Below are positions 11,101 through 22,298 of a DNA stretch of 64,000 nucleotides, one piece after another. The stretch is from Pithys albifrons albifrons. Its lineage: Eukaryota > Chordata > Aves > Passeriformes > Thamnophilidae. The stretch is from the NCBI RefSeq assembly GCF_047495875.1, contig NC_092460.1, forward strand, positions 6,748,520 through 6,812,519, written 5' to 3'. Positions within the stretch are counted from its first letter, which is position 1; the number at the start of each line of letters is the position of its first letter. Made by a program: the position numbers and the translations under genes. The notes below the pieces were generated by a model. That model saw only the letters and a list, made by a program, of their open reading frames with translations, had not been told where the DNA came from and ran no database searches.

Positions 11101-13429
11101 GCCCTTTGGGGTGGCCAGCCCAGAGGTCAGGTTCAGCTGTTTCACCTGTTTGTTTGACGGCCAGCAAGGCATGCTCTGACCCTCCCTGCCCCAGGCAGCT
11201 GGGATGCTGCTGCAGCATTTTGTGCCTCTAAGTTCCTTCTCTTTTGCTGTACTTGGGCTTTTCAAAATGTCTTGAACCTTTTAGAAAAGGGAAATACAGC
11301 TTCTTGCCACTAGCCTAGCAAGGGTGCATGTTGTGTTATAGCTACACTTTCCATATGGAGTCAGACCCAGCATGAATGAACTGCATTAGCTGGGATGTTT
11401 ATTGGAGATCTGTACCCAAACCAGATTATATTTCAACACAAAGACCACCAGTCACCGCGGCAATGGTTTGTGCTGCTTCTCTGCTAAATGGTTCACAAGT
11501 GACTTTGTTATAAAAATTCACCTTCCTTCTTACCTGCAATCTTGTCTCTGAAATGAGCATGGAGGTTTCTATTCGGTGGCTCACCATCCTCGTCAGGTTC
11601 TTTCTAGGAGTTCTGATTCACATTGGGTGTAAAAATTAGGATGTCTGTGTGGTAAAACAAGTGAACAGCTTTTAACAGTGTAAAACATTTTGAATTTGCT
11701 GCCAGCCAGAGCTCAGCATGTTTAATTAAGGTGTGTGAGTTTGAAGGAGGCAAATCTTTGCTGCTGAGGCTAATTTTTGCTGGTTTATTAGATAATACAG
11801 TAAAAGACAGATTGAGACTCCTTTTTTCCCCTCACTTTCTTTTCCTTGTCACCAGCAGTAAGCAGGGGGGGAGATAAAATCCCTTCACATGAAATCATCC
11901 TCATGAAGCACCAGAACTGGTACAATTAACCAGAAGCACAGCTGTAGACCTTGCTGTGCAAACTCAGGTCCCACTTTCTATTTCCCCTGTGAGGATATTT
12001 CCAGAATGACTGTTTGGGCTAAAGTTCATAATTAAAGCTGTAAATCTTGGCTCACTGCTAAATTTGCCTGCATGCAGAGAGTGGGAGGGAAGAGGAGGAG
12101 AGACTATCTCCCTCTTGGGAAGCCTTGTTTACTAGTATTTTGTAGGTTTTCTTATGCTGGTGGTGCTTATCAGGCTTGCAAAGAGGCAGGGACTGAGAGC
12201 ACCCAATTACAAAGATTTTCTGGTGGCCGACAACCATCAGCAGTGCTGGCTGGTTTCCCTTTTGCAGCAGAGTCCTGCAACACAGACACATCAGTGGAGC
12301 CAGATCTTCACACAGGGTTCCCACACCGGCAGCGAGATTTGGGGGTTGTTCAGGGATGTTCTGATGCCACACAACACAGGTGAAAGCCTCCAAGTGAAAT
12401 ACTGTGCAGTGAATCATCCCCACTGCTGCCGGTACAAGAGCACCCTGGGAAGAGCAGGGCAGCAGTGGGTCCCAAAGAAAGACCTTAGGAGGTCATTGGA
12501 TACCAATGAATGATTGTAGTTAATTCCAATGAGCAATCTGCTGCCTGTAATTAGTAGCTGCAGTTGCATGTGTTTGCAACAGAAAACTGGTGAATAAATC
12601 CCTGCTTTCCTAGTTCTGCAGCATGTGCTGGAAGGAGGCAGAGCACAGCTCCTGCCAGGGACAGTCCCACTCTCCCAGCTGTAGCTGCCACGTTCCCAGG
12701 CAGAGCTCTCTCAGCCCTGCAAATCCTACTCTGGAAGTATCTTGACATGCCCCAGTTATGAACAAAATGAGGTACTACAGCAAACACTAGCAGAGTGTTT
12801 ACCAGATTTAAGGCTATAACATACTTTCTGATAGACCACCTGAATTTTGGATTTTTTTCCCCAGAAGAAATGACATATCTAATTTCCCAGAAACTATGAT
12901 CCTTTCTCACGTACTTCTGATGGGGCTGCTTATATGCAAATCCCTCCTTATCGCCTGTCCGTAATCTGTCTAAATGTGGCAGAATAAGGTTTTATTAATA
13001 ATATTTGCATGCCCATGGCACAGGGCTGAGTCATTGCTTGCAGTACACAAAGCAAGACAAAGCAGTACAGCATGTCTATTAATAAACATGATAAATCCAT
13101 ACCTTTGTGAGTAAAAGTTGCACATCTCTGCTGAAGAGACAGCCCTTTGTTGAAACAGTGATTTATTGCTATTAAAATTGTGTGATTAGCCAAGCTTGGA
13201 AAGCAGACACAGAAAATCTCATGGCTGCCTACTCACATGATGAGTTTCACCAAGCATGGAAATGCAGGAACATTTTATCAGGTCAGAACTTTGGAAGAAA
13301 AACATTTAATTCCAAGGTCAATTTTTGATGATACAGTTGTGGATTTTCAGTTGTGAAATTACTACATGATTTATAATGAAGTTTATATTTGAAATGCTAA
13401 AAGATTCACACACACTCCACAAAAAAAAA
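8176..13429. other. Non-coding DNA, nothing recognised
   Basis: No gene or repeat family is recognised. Parts are AT-rich (about 9540-9800 and 11600-11850), and a small CpG-containing patch lies near 10950-11040. The largest open frames are about 120 codons (12058-12513 on both strands, 12551-12910 minus). They overlap antisense frames and show no known domain. Confidence 0.55.
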
Positions 13430-16400
13430 GGAAAGTCAGGAGAAAGGCTGTGATAAAGCCAAATTATATGGCGTCAATCAGCCATCTGTTGTGCGCTGTG
13501 GTTTCTAATGATCAAGGTGAAAACTTCAGTAGGCTGTAAAAATAGAGGTTCACAAGATCCATTCTCACTGTAGTAAATGCTTTCAGCATGGACAACAGGA
13601 TGTGATGTACACTGAAATTACCAATGAGTTCAGTCACATTATGAACAAACCTGAGCACCTGATGGCCAGGGGGGGACATTCAGCCAGGACACATGATTAG
13701 TTGTGAGTGCAACAAGTCAGGCTTTGTTGTGAAGATCTGATCAATTTTGGAAAGGAACAGAAAATCCCCTACATTAGTATGAGAATCCACCTCCTCCAAA
13801 TGACCCTGCAGAGCCCTGGAGCATTCCATGTGCTCTCTGCTAATCTTTATGTAATTAGTAAATGAACTTTCCTTTGGAGACAGTCCTTTATGTGACCACC
13901 TACCCTTTGCTGGCTCATTTTATTTATCTCAAATATCTCAAAACCAGAATAATATTAATCCATCAAACATCAAATTAAAATTCATTGAAATCTTTTTGGG
14001 TGGCTACCTTTGTGCACCCATTTTAGAAGGCTCCAAAGGCAATGTTTTCTCTGCTTTTCCTGCTATGGGATATTTTCCTTATGACTTGTGCCAAATTGGA
14101 AGAAAATGTGATTTTTTTTACAGAAGTGGTTGCTCTCACTGTGTCTTCTCACCGGGTCTGAGCTTATCATTATGGTTCTTTCTTTTGAAATGATCACTGG
14201 GATGATTGACCATGGAGAAATGAGACCCCCTGAGCTTCACAGGAAGAAGCCAGGGCTTGTTGGTTTGTAATGTGCAACACAGACTTTTGTCTTCTCCTTT
14301 ACACCAATGTGGGAGCAGGGAGATACAAATGCTGCAGTAATTACCCATGTATGTGGCCAGACAACAAGCAGGGGAGAGCTTTCTTGTGAAGATGCAGCTA
14401 TTTTTCACTTGTCTCTTCCAAGGATGTTCTTTTCTCTTTATTTTACACACGACACTCTTTATGAATATCTGAGAAACACAAATGGGAATCTGTATGCTGA
14501 TTACACAAAGATCACCAAGGTACTCTGGATGGGTGATAGACAAGCTCTTAGATAGTGATGGAGCTGTGAGTCTGTGTTCATTTGACTTGTTGCAAGTCTT
14601 GGGGCCGAGGTCAGCAGGTGCAGGTTGGGTCAGATTTCATGAACATAACTGATTAAATCTTGCCAGGCAGCTGCCAGCCAGAACCCTGCAAGAGGATGCT
14701 CCTTGTGCCAACTTCTCTGCATGAAAGCAGAATGCAAAGCATAAATCTGAACCCACAGATCTGTGGTAGAGTCAGCCCATTTCATGGTGTTTGACTGAAG
14801 CTGCTGGGAGAGGTTGCAGTCCTGGGGTGCTGGGCTTGGGGTGCTGGGCTCAGCATCTGCACCATTGCCTGAAAAATAACAGACTGCTGCTAGCAGAGCC
14901 CATGGTATTGCAAAGGCTCCATAACATCCATCACCCTAATATGGGAGCCTCATCTACAGCTGGTGAAGGTAGAAATCAAGATTGAGGATCTGTACTGCCT
15001 GTCCCTCCCCAGTACGTGCTGGACCCACTGACCAGCATCAGCCAAGCTGAAGAGCAGTGAGGAGACCTCAGTGGTGCTAAAGAATGTAGGTCTTAGACAG
15101 AGCAGAGTGACCCAGATTACTGCAACAGGGGCCACTACAGCAGGAGGTCAGCAATTTTCTGCTTCATTTGGCTTGGGCACAAGCGAAGGAGTGTGGGCTG
15201 CTGGCCAGGAAGGGAGCACATCACAGCTGGCACAGCCGCCCAGCCTGGCCCCGTGGAGGGTAGGAGATGGGGGAGCTGAGTTGCCAGGATGCTGGGAGAG
15301 GGTCTGCTGGTCCCACTGCTCATGGGCTGATGTGCCCTGGGGCTGGGGTGCAGTCTGTGCCAATATGCCCAGCGTGCAACAAGATAATCCCAAAACTGCT
15401 CAGAGGAACAGCTGAGGCAGGATGCTGCACTGGGAGAAAAAAGAGAGGCAGTTCTATTTGATCAGTGCACAGCCCCAGGCTCTCATTCCTGCAGTGTGCT
15501 TTGATTTCATAGTTGTTTCTCCCAATACCCTCCTACATGGCAAAATTGGATAGAGGCCATTAGGCAGGGCAGCAAAACTGTCTGGCTCTCTGCTCTTATC
15601 ACTGCTGTTGTGCTCCTCAGCCTGCCCTGTGCTTTCCCCTTCACAGCATACCAGACAAGTGGCACCAAGAAGTCAAGTCTTACCTTGAGATGTGGTGAGA
15701 TGGACAGGGACTTGGCATGGAAGAGCACCCACCAGATGCAGCATCCCAGAAGCTCAACACCACAGAGCCAGTCACTGCTGGGAAAAGCCTGCAAGATGTT
15801 AGATTAAAGGCAGATGCCCCAGGAACAAAGAGAGAGGTGAAAGATTATATTACTACTTCAAAAGGAACTGATTCTGCAACTAATTAGCTGTTTTTCAGGT
15901 GACAGCTGATTTTTTTATATGTAGTCCTGAAAATGTTGTATTGCAAAGGCCCTGAAAATGTATGCACGGTTCATGAGCTGGCAGAGAAAGGCTGCCAAGG
16001 TGGGGTTTGCTGGTGAATGGTACATCACACTGCTGCCCTTGGTGCTTTGATGTTGGAGCAGTGCTCAGACCCCTCTATGTGCCCTGAGCTTTGTCCTGGT
16101 CTGCAGTGGGGTCATACTTAGTGGCAGCCCAGCAGCTCCATGGCCAGCAAGCAGCTTATGACTGGAGGACACAGTAGGTGCCTGCAGGAAGGCTGAGCTG
16201 GTTTAGCTGTTTTCTAGTGACCAGCATTGATTTGGAGAGAGAAAATCCCCCCTGAAATTCAATCATTATCTGGTGTGTGGGTCACAGACCCAGTTTGCTC
16301 CACAGCAGTGAAGCCCAGAGTGGCTCCGTGCAGCCTTGCAGAGTGGTCCTCCCTGAAGAACAACAGCATAGAGAGTCTCCCAACCAAAAGCCTTAATGAT

Positions 16401-17375
16401 GGAGCTGTTTTTTAATGGTCCCCTGCACAGCCATTAGTTCTTAAAGAGGATTTACATTACAGCCAGCTGCTATGAAGGTATTTTATTGGTATAGTAAATA
16501 CAGAGAGAGGAATGGTGGCTTTTAGTCTTTGATTGCTTGTGCTTTCCTGCCCCAAAATTCACAGCCCTCTATGTCAGAGGCTGAAATATACCCTGTTATG
16601 GGTATGCTTTGAGGCGTCCCCTCACTTGGCCAGTCCAAAAGCCCCTTAGGTGCTTCCCACTGTCTGCTTTGTGGGTGTCCTCCTTTGGGCTGTGTGGCAG
16701 AACACCTGGCTGCATGGGGACGTACCCAGGCACAACATCCCACAGCAAGTGTGCCAGGAGTGCTGCCTGCTCATATTAAATGGTCATGAGGATGCTAAAA
16801 AGCAGTGCAGCAGCATGGGGGCTTTTCTCCCTGCCCAGCCTGTGGCCATTGTTTGGCACCCCAGGCAGAAAACTTGGCCCAGGGTGTTTATCAGAGTGTG
16901 ATGGAAGCTGAGGGAGGGTCCAGAATTGTTCCCTTTCCTCCAGGGTGTACACACAGAAACCCTGGGCTTAGGATCATTGCAGAGGGTCAGTGCCAAGTCT
17001 GCACCTCAGAGCAGCATCAGAAGACTTCATGAATGAGCCACAGACACTGCACAGATGAGGGAAAGGCTGAAAGCAGAAGCAGACCTGCAGAAAAATGTCT
17101 GCTGTGTCTGCCCACTGAGGTGTGGGCCATTAGAATTACACAGGATGTTGTTTTCCCTCTTGCAAGTCATGCCTAAAATCTGGTCTCATAAATGAGCTTG
17201 TTTTTATTAGAGGGAACTCGCCTTTACTGGGTTATAAATCTGAATGTGAATGTTAATTTTATAACCCTGCACCTAGAGAATAGCAGCAACACAAACATTA
17301 CCATCCAGATAGCATGGCCAGAAGCACCATGTCCGAGCATGTTCCTGAGGAATTTCAAGCAGGACACAAGTGCTG
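13430..17375. other. Non-coding DNA; small 14-bp duplication; possible conserved block
   Basis: No gene is recognised. The left edge (about 13440-13560) is a repeat-free AT-rich block with TAATGATCAA-type motifs, raised as a finding. A perfect 14-bp tandem duplication lies at 14823-14850. From about 14780 to 17060 the DNA becomes somewhat richer in G and C with several open frames of 60-120 codons. None matches a known protein, and no splice-flanked exon stood out. Confidence 0.5.
14823..14850. repeat. 14-bp perfect tandem duplication
   Basis: The unit TGGGGTGCTGGGCT occurs twice in a row (14823-14836 and 14837-14850) without mismatch. This is a small slippage duplication with no evident function. 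Confidence 0.9.
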
Positions 17376-17432
17376 TCTCCTCTCTCCCTCCCTCCTTCTC
17401 TCCCTTTCTCCCTCCCTCCCTCCCTCCCTCCC
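17376..17432. repeat. 57-nt homopyrimidine (CCCT)n-type tract
   Basis: Every base from 17376 to 17432 on the plus strand is C or T, and the right half is a (CCCT) tetranucleotide microsatellite. The complementary strand is a 57-nt purine run. The sequence is close to mirror-symmetric in places, the class of sequence known to form intramolecular triplexes (H-DNA) under superhelical stress. The tract also makes an artificial Gly-Arg-Glu-rich reading frame on the minus strand (17273-17488), which is not a gene. Confidence 0.95.
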
Positions 17433-18904
17433 AGGTGGGCTGCTCTAGACCCAGTGGAAGTGAGCAGGACCTGGTTGGCAGAACTCACAGCTTACAGGAG
17501 TTAAACAGTGATGAAGAATCAATAGAATTATGTGGCTTTATACAGTAGACATTTTTTGAAAATTCCTGTGGCACTTTCTGAGCATCCAGGTTATAGCAGC
17601 AGGGGAGGCTGTGTCTCATACTCCTCTCTGCTGTAGCGGAATCAGCTGCAGCTACTGCACCTGCTGGGTTTGGGCACAGAGTGCTGTGCATGGACCTGCA
17701 CTGAGCACCATCCTGCTCCAGGAACACACCCAGTGAGGCCCTGGAACAGGCTGATGCCATCAGCTGCCTCACAGCTCTCTGACAAGTTGTTTCCTCATGC
17801 ACAAATTAAGTGGCTCATCTCCTAAATTATTTGCTTGGAACATTTTCTTTGGTGCATAGAGGCTCTGGCTATATAAACCAAGAAGAAAATTATGTGATGT
17901 CAGGGCACTGCAAATAGCAGTCTTGCACTGAATGAAAGCTCTTGGAGGTGCCCTGCCTACCTTGCTGAGAGAAATGATTTCAAATGTAGGAGATTGCTCT
18001 GTCCCCAGTGCTCAAGTTACAGCCAAGTCTACACTAGAAACTCCTTCTGGGAAAGCAGCAAGAGTTAAGAATTTAATTTTTTTTGCCAACACTTCTTTTC
18101 TGGCAAAAGAAATTTTATGCTGGCATAGATGCCTTCACATGACTTGTGCTGGCTTAGAAATGTAATGAAAAAAATGGTATCCCTAAGGAGCATGGCTGTG
18201 CTGATGGAGCTTTTATCTGCAACTCAGTCCTGGAGACAATCTGTGACTGTAACTAGAGTCAGTGTATTTTTGCTGGTGTAGCTTGTGTAATTTCTTTGAA
18301 TAAACTAAGCCATCTTTCAGCGTTACCTTGGCAAATCTTTTTAGTGCAGACAAGACCTACGTGTTGATTAGGAACAGAAACACAGGCACACAACACTGGT
18401 GTTAGAAAGGTATTTTTGTGTTGAACGTTAAGGACGCTGATTAACTCTCCTCTGGCAAGCACTAAAGCCATGAAGTGCACTGACCCTGTGGCAGGCAGGT
18501 ACCTCTGCAGATGCTGCAGATCAAAGGGAAGAGCAGAGCTGTTCAATGGTTTCATTACTGACCATGGCAGGCAGCAAAGTGCTGCCTTGTGCCATATGGA
18601 AAGTGGCTAAGCCATTAAACAGGGTACAGATTTGTAGTTGCTCTGTCTCTTCGTAATTATTTCCAAGGTTGAGCTGAAGAAATAGCTTATTGAAGTGGTG
18701 TTGGTTCTTTTGAGATTAACTTAGGGTAAATAAAATTTGATGCAATCTCTGCAGACGGGAGCCAAGACAGAAATGGCTTCAAGCAAAGGCACAGCGTGTT
18801 TGAATTCCAAAAGCAGCCTGAGGAGTATGGATATAAGGCAGGGACTGGCTGCAGGTTTGTGGCCAACTGATCCTCCTCACTCTTTTTCAAGATAATTAAG
18901 ATTA
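17433..18904. other. Non-coding DNA, nothing recognised
   Basis: No exon, RNA gene or repeat family is recognised between the pyrimidine tract and the next CR1 copy. Open frames are at most about 105 codons and lie on both strands. Confidence 0.55.
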
Positions 18905-19070
18905 TCCAGAGAAGATGTGGATGCCTCATCCCTGGAAGTGTTCAAGGCCAGGCTGGATTGGGCTTTGAGCAAATAGGTTACTGGGTGACAACCCTGCCCA
19001 GGACAGGAGGGTTGGAACTAGATGGTCTCTGAGATCACTTACAACCCAAACCATTCTATGATTCTCTGAT
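18905..19070 (+). mobile_element. CR1 LINE 3'-end fragment
   Basis: This is a sense-oriented, 5'-truncated CR1 tail. It contains CATCCCTGGAAGTGTTCAAG near 18928, GGCCAGGCTGGATTGGGCTT just after it, GGAGGGTTGGAACTAGATGG near 19007, and a well-kept terminal block ACAACCCAAACCATTCTATG followed by ATTCTCTGAT at the right end. The terminal eight-base repeat (ATTCTATG/ATTCTCTG) is the CR1 3' signature. It ends 244 bp before an oppositely oriented CR1 copy, so the two 3' termini face one another. Only the 3' end survives, and it cannot be active. Confidence 0.95.
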
Positions 19071-19314
19071 AAGGTGTCTGAGGTGTCACCAGGACAGCTT
19101 GTGACTTCTGCACAGTGTGTGCCTGTGCTGCTCTCTGGCAGACCTGGAGCAGCTTGTACATGGGGAGCCAGGCTGGCACATGGGCATTCACTGTCGTCCC
19201 TGATTCCCTGTGAGCTCCGGAGGCACAATATGATCACATGAGAAAGCCTGGATGAGAAAACTATGAAAATCTGTTCATCTGGTGATTCAGATGAATCCTT
19301 CCACAAATCAGCAA

Positions 19315-19645
19315 GATCACAGAATCACAGAATGTGCTAAGTTGACCCACAGGCATCATCGAGTCCAACTCCTGGCCCTGCACAGGACGATCCTCAAGAG
19401 TCACAGCCTGTGCCTGAGAGTATCATTCAAGCACTTCTTGAGCTCTGTCAGGCTTGATGCTGTGACCAGTGCCCTGGGGAGCCTGTTCCAGCATCCAACC
19501 ACCCTCTGGGTGAAGAACTTTTTCCTGATACCCAACCTAAACCTTTCCTGAGTCAACTTCAGGCCATTCCCTTGGGTCCTGTCACTGGTCACCAGAGAGG
19601 AGATCAGTGCCTGCCTCTCCTCTGCAGTGAGGTTGTAATGTGTCA
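19315..19645 (-). mobile_element. CR1 LINE fragment with intact-looking ORF2 C-terminus
   Basis: This antisense CR1 copy has its 3' terminus at the left (GATCACAGAATCACAGAATG at 19315). The next blocks, CATCGAGTCCAACTCCTGGC, CTGTCAGGCTTGATGCTGTG and GGTCCTGTCACTGGTCACCA, are typical of a common bird CR1 subfamily. On the minus strand, 19401-19646 remains open for 81 codons and reads as the extreme C-terminus of CR1 ORF2: VTSDRTQGNGLKLTQERFRL, then an RKKFFTQRVV...WNRLP block, ending at a natural stop. This conserved C-terminal segment lies after the reverse transcriptase domain. The endonuclease and reverse transcriptase are absent through 5' truncation, so the copy is inactive although its tail frame is preserved. 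Confidence 0.95.
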
Positions 19646-21018
19646 CTCAGCTACTCTAAAGGTTTTACTTTTTTCTTGCATTATAATAGGACACACTTGA
19701 TGCTTCACAGCTGTTTTCACCACCTGAATGTGCAGTGAGGAAGATCATCTTTTTCCTGCTAATAGGACCCTTATTGTTCAGAACTGTGTGTTGATCCAAG
19801 GTGTGCTGGTCAGTTCAGCTGCAAGACCTCAGCTTGTAGGGCACTTTGGTTTTCCTTTGAATAACCTGTGCAAGGGTGCTGAACTCAGCCTGAAGAGAAT
19901 GTTCTGAATGTCCTAGAGACTGATCTACCACTGTGATTATGTAACTCACCTCAGAAACCCAGGATAAATTATTTACACTTCCATTTAGAGCCTATTTGTA
20001 GCTTCTCATCCAGAGGCCGCCTAAGCCGCCTCCTTCCCCATCTGCACTTCAAATGTCTCAGAAAGGAAAAGTGTGTGAAGCAGGATCTTACTCCCAAGAC
20101 AGCCCTGAAAGCCATCTTAAATTATGGCTCTTGCATGAAAGATGAGCCACTAAGAACCACAACATACTCTCCCTTCTTTGAGTCGTTTCAAGCCAAGTTT
20201 TCATAATTTTTAAAAAAATGTATCTGGATACTTGGTCTGCACTTACTAAAATTATTTCCCTTTAAAACACGGTTTGTGGTCATCCAAAGACTTTAAACAT
20301 GTTTGAAGGGAGAGGGTTGGAACAGATAACTGTGATCTGAATAAAGTCCCTAGTACTTGGTATCTTAATGTGGCATTTGCTTCTGGACTCTGCAGTCAAG
20401 CCATGGCTCCACTATCCAAGGCAAACACCACACCAGTCCCTGAAATCCACATGGCTGAGGGATCTCCACCATCCCCCAGTGCCTTCTCCTTTCTGAAGAG
20501 GGGAAGCAGCCATTCCAGCAGTTCCCGTTCAGCTTGTCTGCTGAACTGATCTGTGACTTCTGCTCACCCTGTCCAAGTACCAGGTACCAGGATGGGAATG
20601 ATCTACCTTGCCCTCTGCAGGTACCCAGTTCAGCCCAGTCCTGCCAACATCTGCCATGGCTTGTAAAGGCAAGGGCCAAAAGTCATGGGCTGGAACCTAC
20701 TAGAAACACAGTCAGACCCTCCATTTGCTGGATTGGCCAGGCTGAGTTAGGATAGGCAACAAGTCAAATAATTCCTCCAGCCTCGCAGGAAGGGAGACTT
20801 GTAGTCCAGAAGTCCTTTCTCCTGCTGGGCTGCTCCATGTGCAGCCATGGGGCACATCATCCACGTATCCCAAATGTCTCCTGGGGGGCAGATGCTTCCC
20901 CAGGTTCAGCCGTCTGTTCTCAGCCCCTGTTGGCATGGAAACACCCTTTCCAATTAACCTTCTGCAAAATATACACATACAGAAACATTCTGTAAACAAA
21001 TGATCTCTTTTCTTTCTG
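19646..21018. other. Non-coding DNA, nothing recognised
   Basis: No gene or repeat family is recognised. The longest frame (20365-20679 minus, 104 codons) has no recognisable domain. Confidence 0.55.
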
Positions 21019-21064
21019 TCTCCCTTTTTTCCTTCTTTTTTTCTTCTTTTTTTTTTTTCCTTTT
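21019..21064. repeat. 46-nt T-rich homopyrimidine tract
   Basis: The tract holds uninterrupted C/T on the plus strand for 46 nt, dominated by T runs (one of about 12). It could be a polypyrimidine microsatellite or a decayed oligo(A) tail read from the minus strand. No retrotransposed body was recognised next to it. Confidence 0.9.
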
Positions 21065-22276
21065 GGCCTGTAAGAATGAGGAGTCAGGATAAGTGTGAAT
21101 CTGGGTCTTTTTAATTTTAGAGCATTTCAGACTCTCTATGGGCTGTTGCCAGGCTGCGTAGCTGCTCCCTACCGATAGTAACAGGCAGACAAAATACTAA
21201 GCAATCAAATTTCCCCTCTCATTCAGCCCTGTCCTTGGCTTGTTTTAGAGAAAAGAATGAGAGCTGAGCCTAATAACTATGTAAATTGCTCAAAGCAGGA
21301 AACAATCAAGTGAGGATTAGTAAACCCGGGGCTTTTGAGCGGTCAGGACAGATCCAATACAAAGGGAGCTGAGTTGCTGCCAAACGCCCCATCCTATTAG
21401 AAAGAGTGAGTCCTGCATACCTGTCGTGGCCCATCAGCACCAGACTCTTGATGGGCTCACACTGCCTTTACCAAAGCTGGAAGAGATGTCCAGGGCTGGC
21501 CTGAAACTGCTGAATTCAGAAATTAGGACGGAAATCCCCTGAATTACCCACCTCCTCTTCTCCTCCTGCCTGTATCCAACCGCTTGGCAAGACCCATACC
21601 CAAGGAGTAATCCTGACATTCCTCTGGAAATAAGGTCCTCTGGAATATAGTCCTTCTCCACATACTGGTGGAAAGGTGAATTTCTCAGCTCTTGAGACTT
21701 TGCCTGAAATCCTTGAAGGGAAGGGCTCCCATAGGTGAGCAAAGCTGGTTTACTGGAGGGAAGGGACCAGATGAAGACTATCCTTCAGCCCAGCATTACT
21801 CAGTCCTGCTTGTTTCTATATCACGTTGGTCACACAGTTCCTCTTTCAGGTGAAGGCTATTCCTGCTCCCAGAATGAATCTGGACCAAAGCAATGTCTTC
21901 GAGATTCACAAAAATTTGAATCAGCAGAGCTAAAGTCTAAACCAACTTTTCCTTGGTTGTTCCTAGGACAACAGCATCTTAACTGTGTACTATCCAGCTG
22001 TGCTTTTGTCTTGAAAAAAGGAAATACTAAGATTTGCCCGGGGATACAGAAAACAAGAACACTTATTTTTGCTCCTCTGAAGGTTCAGGAAGGCTTGTGG
22101 TATGGCTAAAAGCTGGTACAAACGAAAATGTCAGCGAAGAACATGCCTGCAGTGTGACAGCTGAAGATGTGTGCAATGAACTTCATTTCAATACATTGTT
22201 TTATAGCTGATGTTTGGTATAGAAAATATAAATGCATCAAATGTGGCTGGTTACTGCCCTTGAGAAAGCAAACACA
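21065..22276. other. Non-coding DNA; possible conserved block
   Basis: No gene is recognised. The portion at about 21230-21400 is free of recognised repeats and retains motifs that look constrained (raised as a finding). The 124-codon plus frame at 21735-22109 has no recognisable domain. Confidence 0.5.
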
Positions 22277-22298
22277 CCCTAACCCTAACCCTAACCCT
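22277..22298. repeat. Interstitial telomeric repeat, (CCCTAA)3.7
   Basis: Twenty-two perfect bases of the vertebrate telomere repeat, CCCTAA (TTAGGG on the other strand), lie within otherwise unique DNA. They are preceded by ACACA and followed by GCCC. Short interstitial telomeric sequences of this kind are known in vertebrates and are usually explained by telomere sequence added or captured during double-strand break repair. Nothing indicates a chromosome end here, since unique sequence continues on both sides. Confidence 0.92.

Noticed and set aside
12058..12513. Overlapping plus and minus frames of about 120 codons
   Set aside because: Open on both strands at once, which points to low stop density rather than coding.
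17273..17488. Minus-strand frame encoding a Gly-Arg-Glu-rich repeat protein
   Set aside because: The repetitive peptide is just the translation of the CCCT pyrimidine tract.
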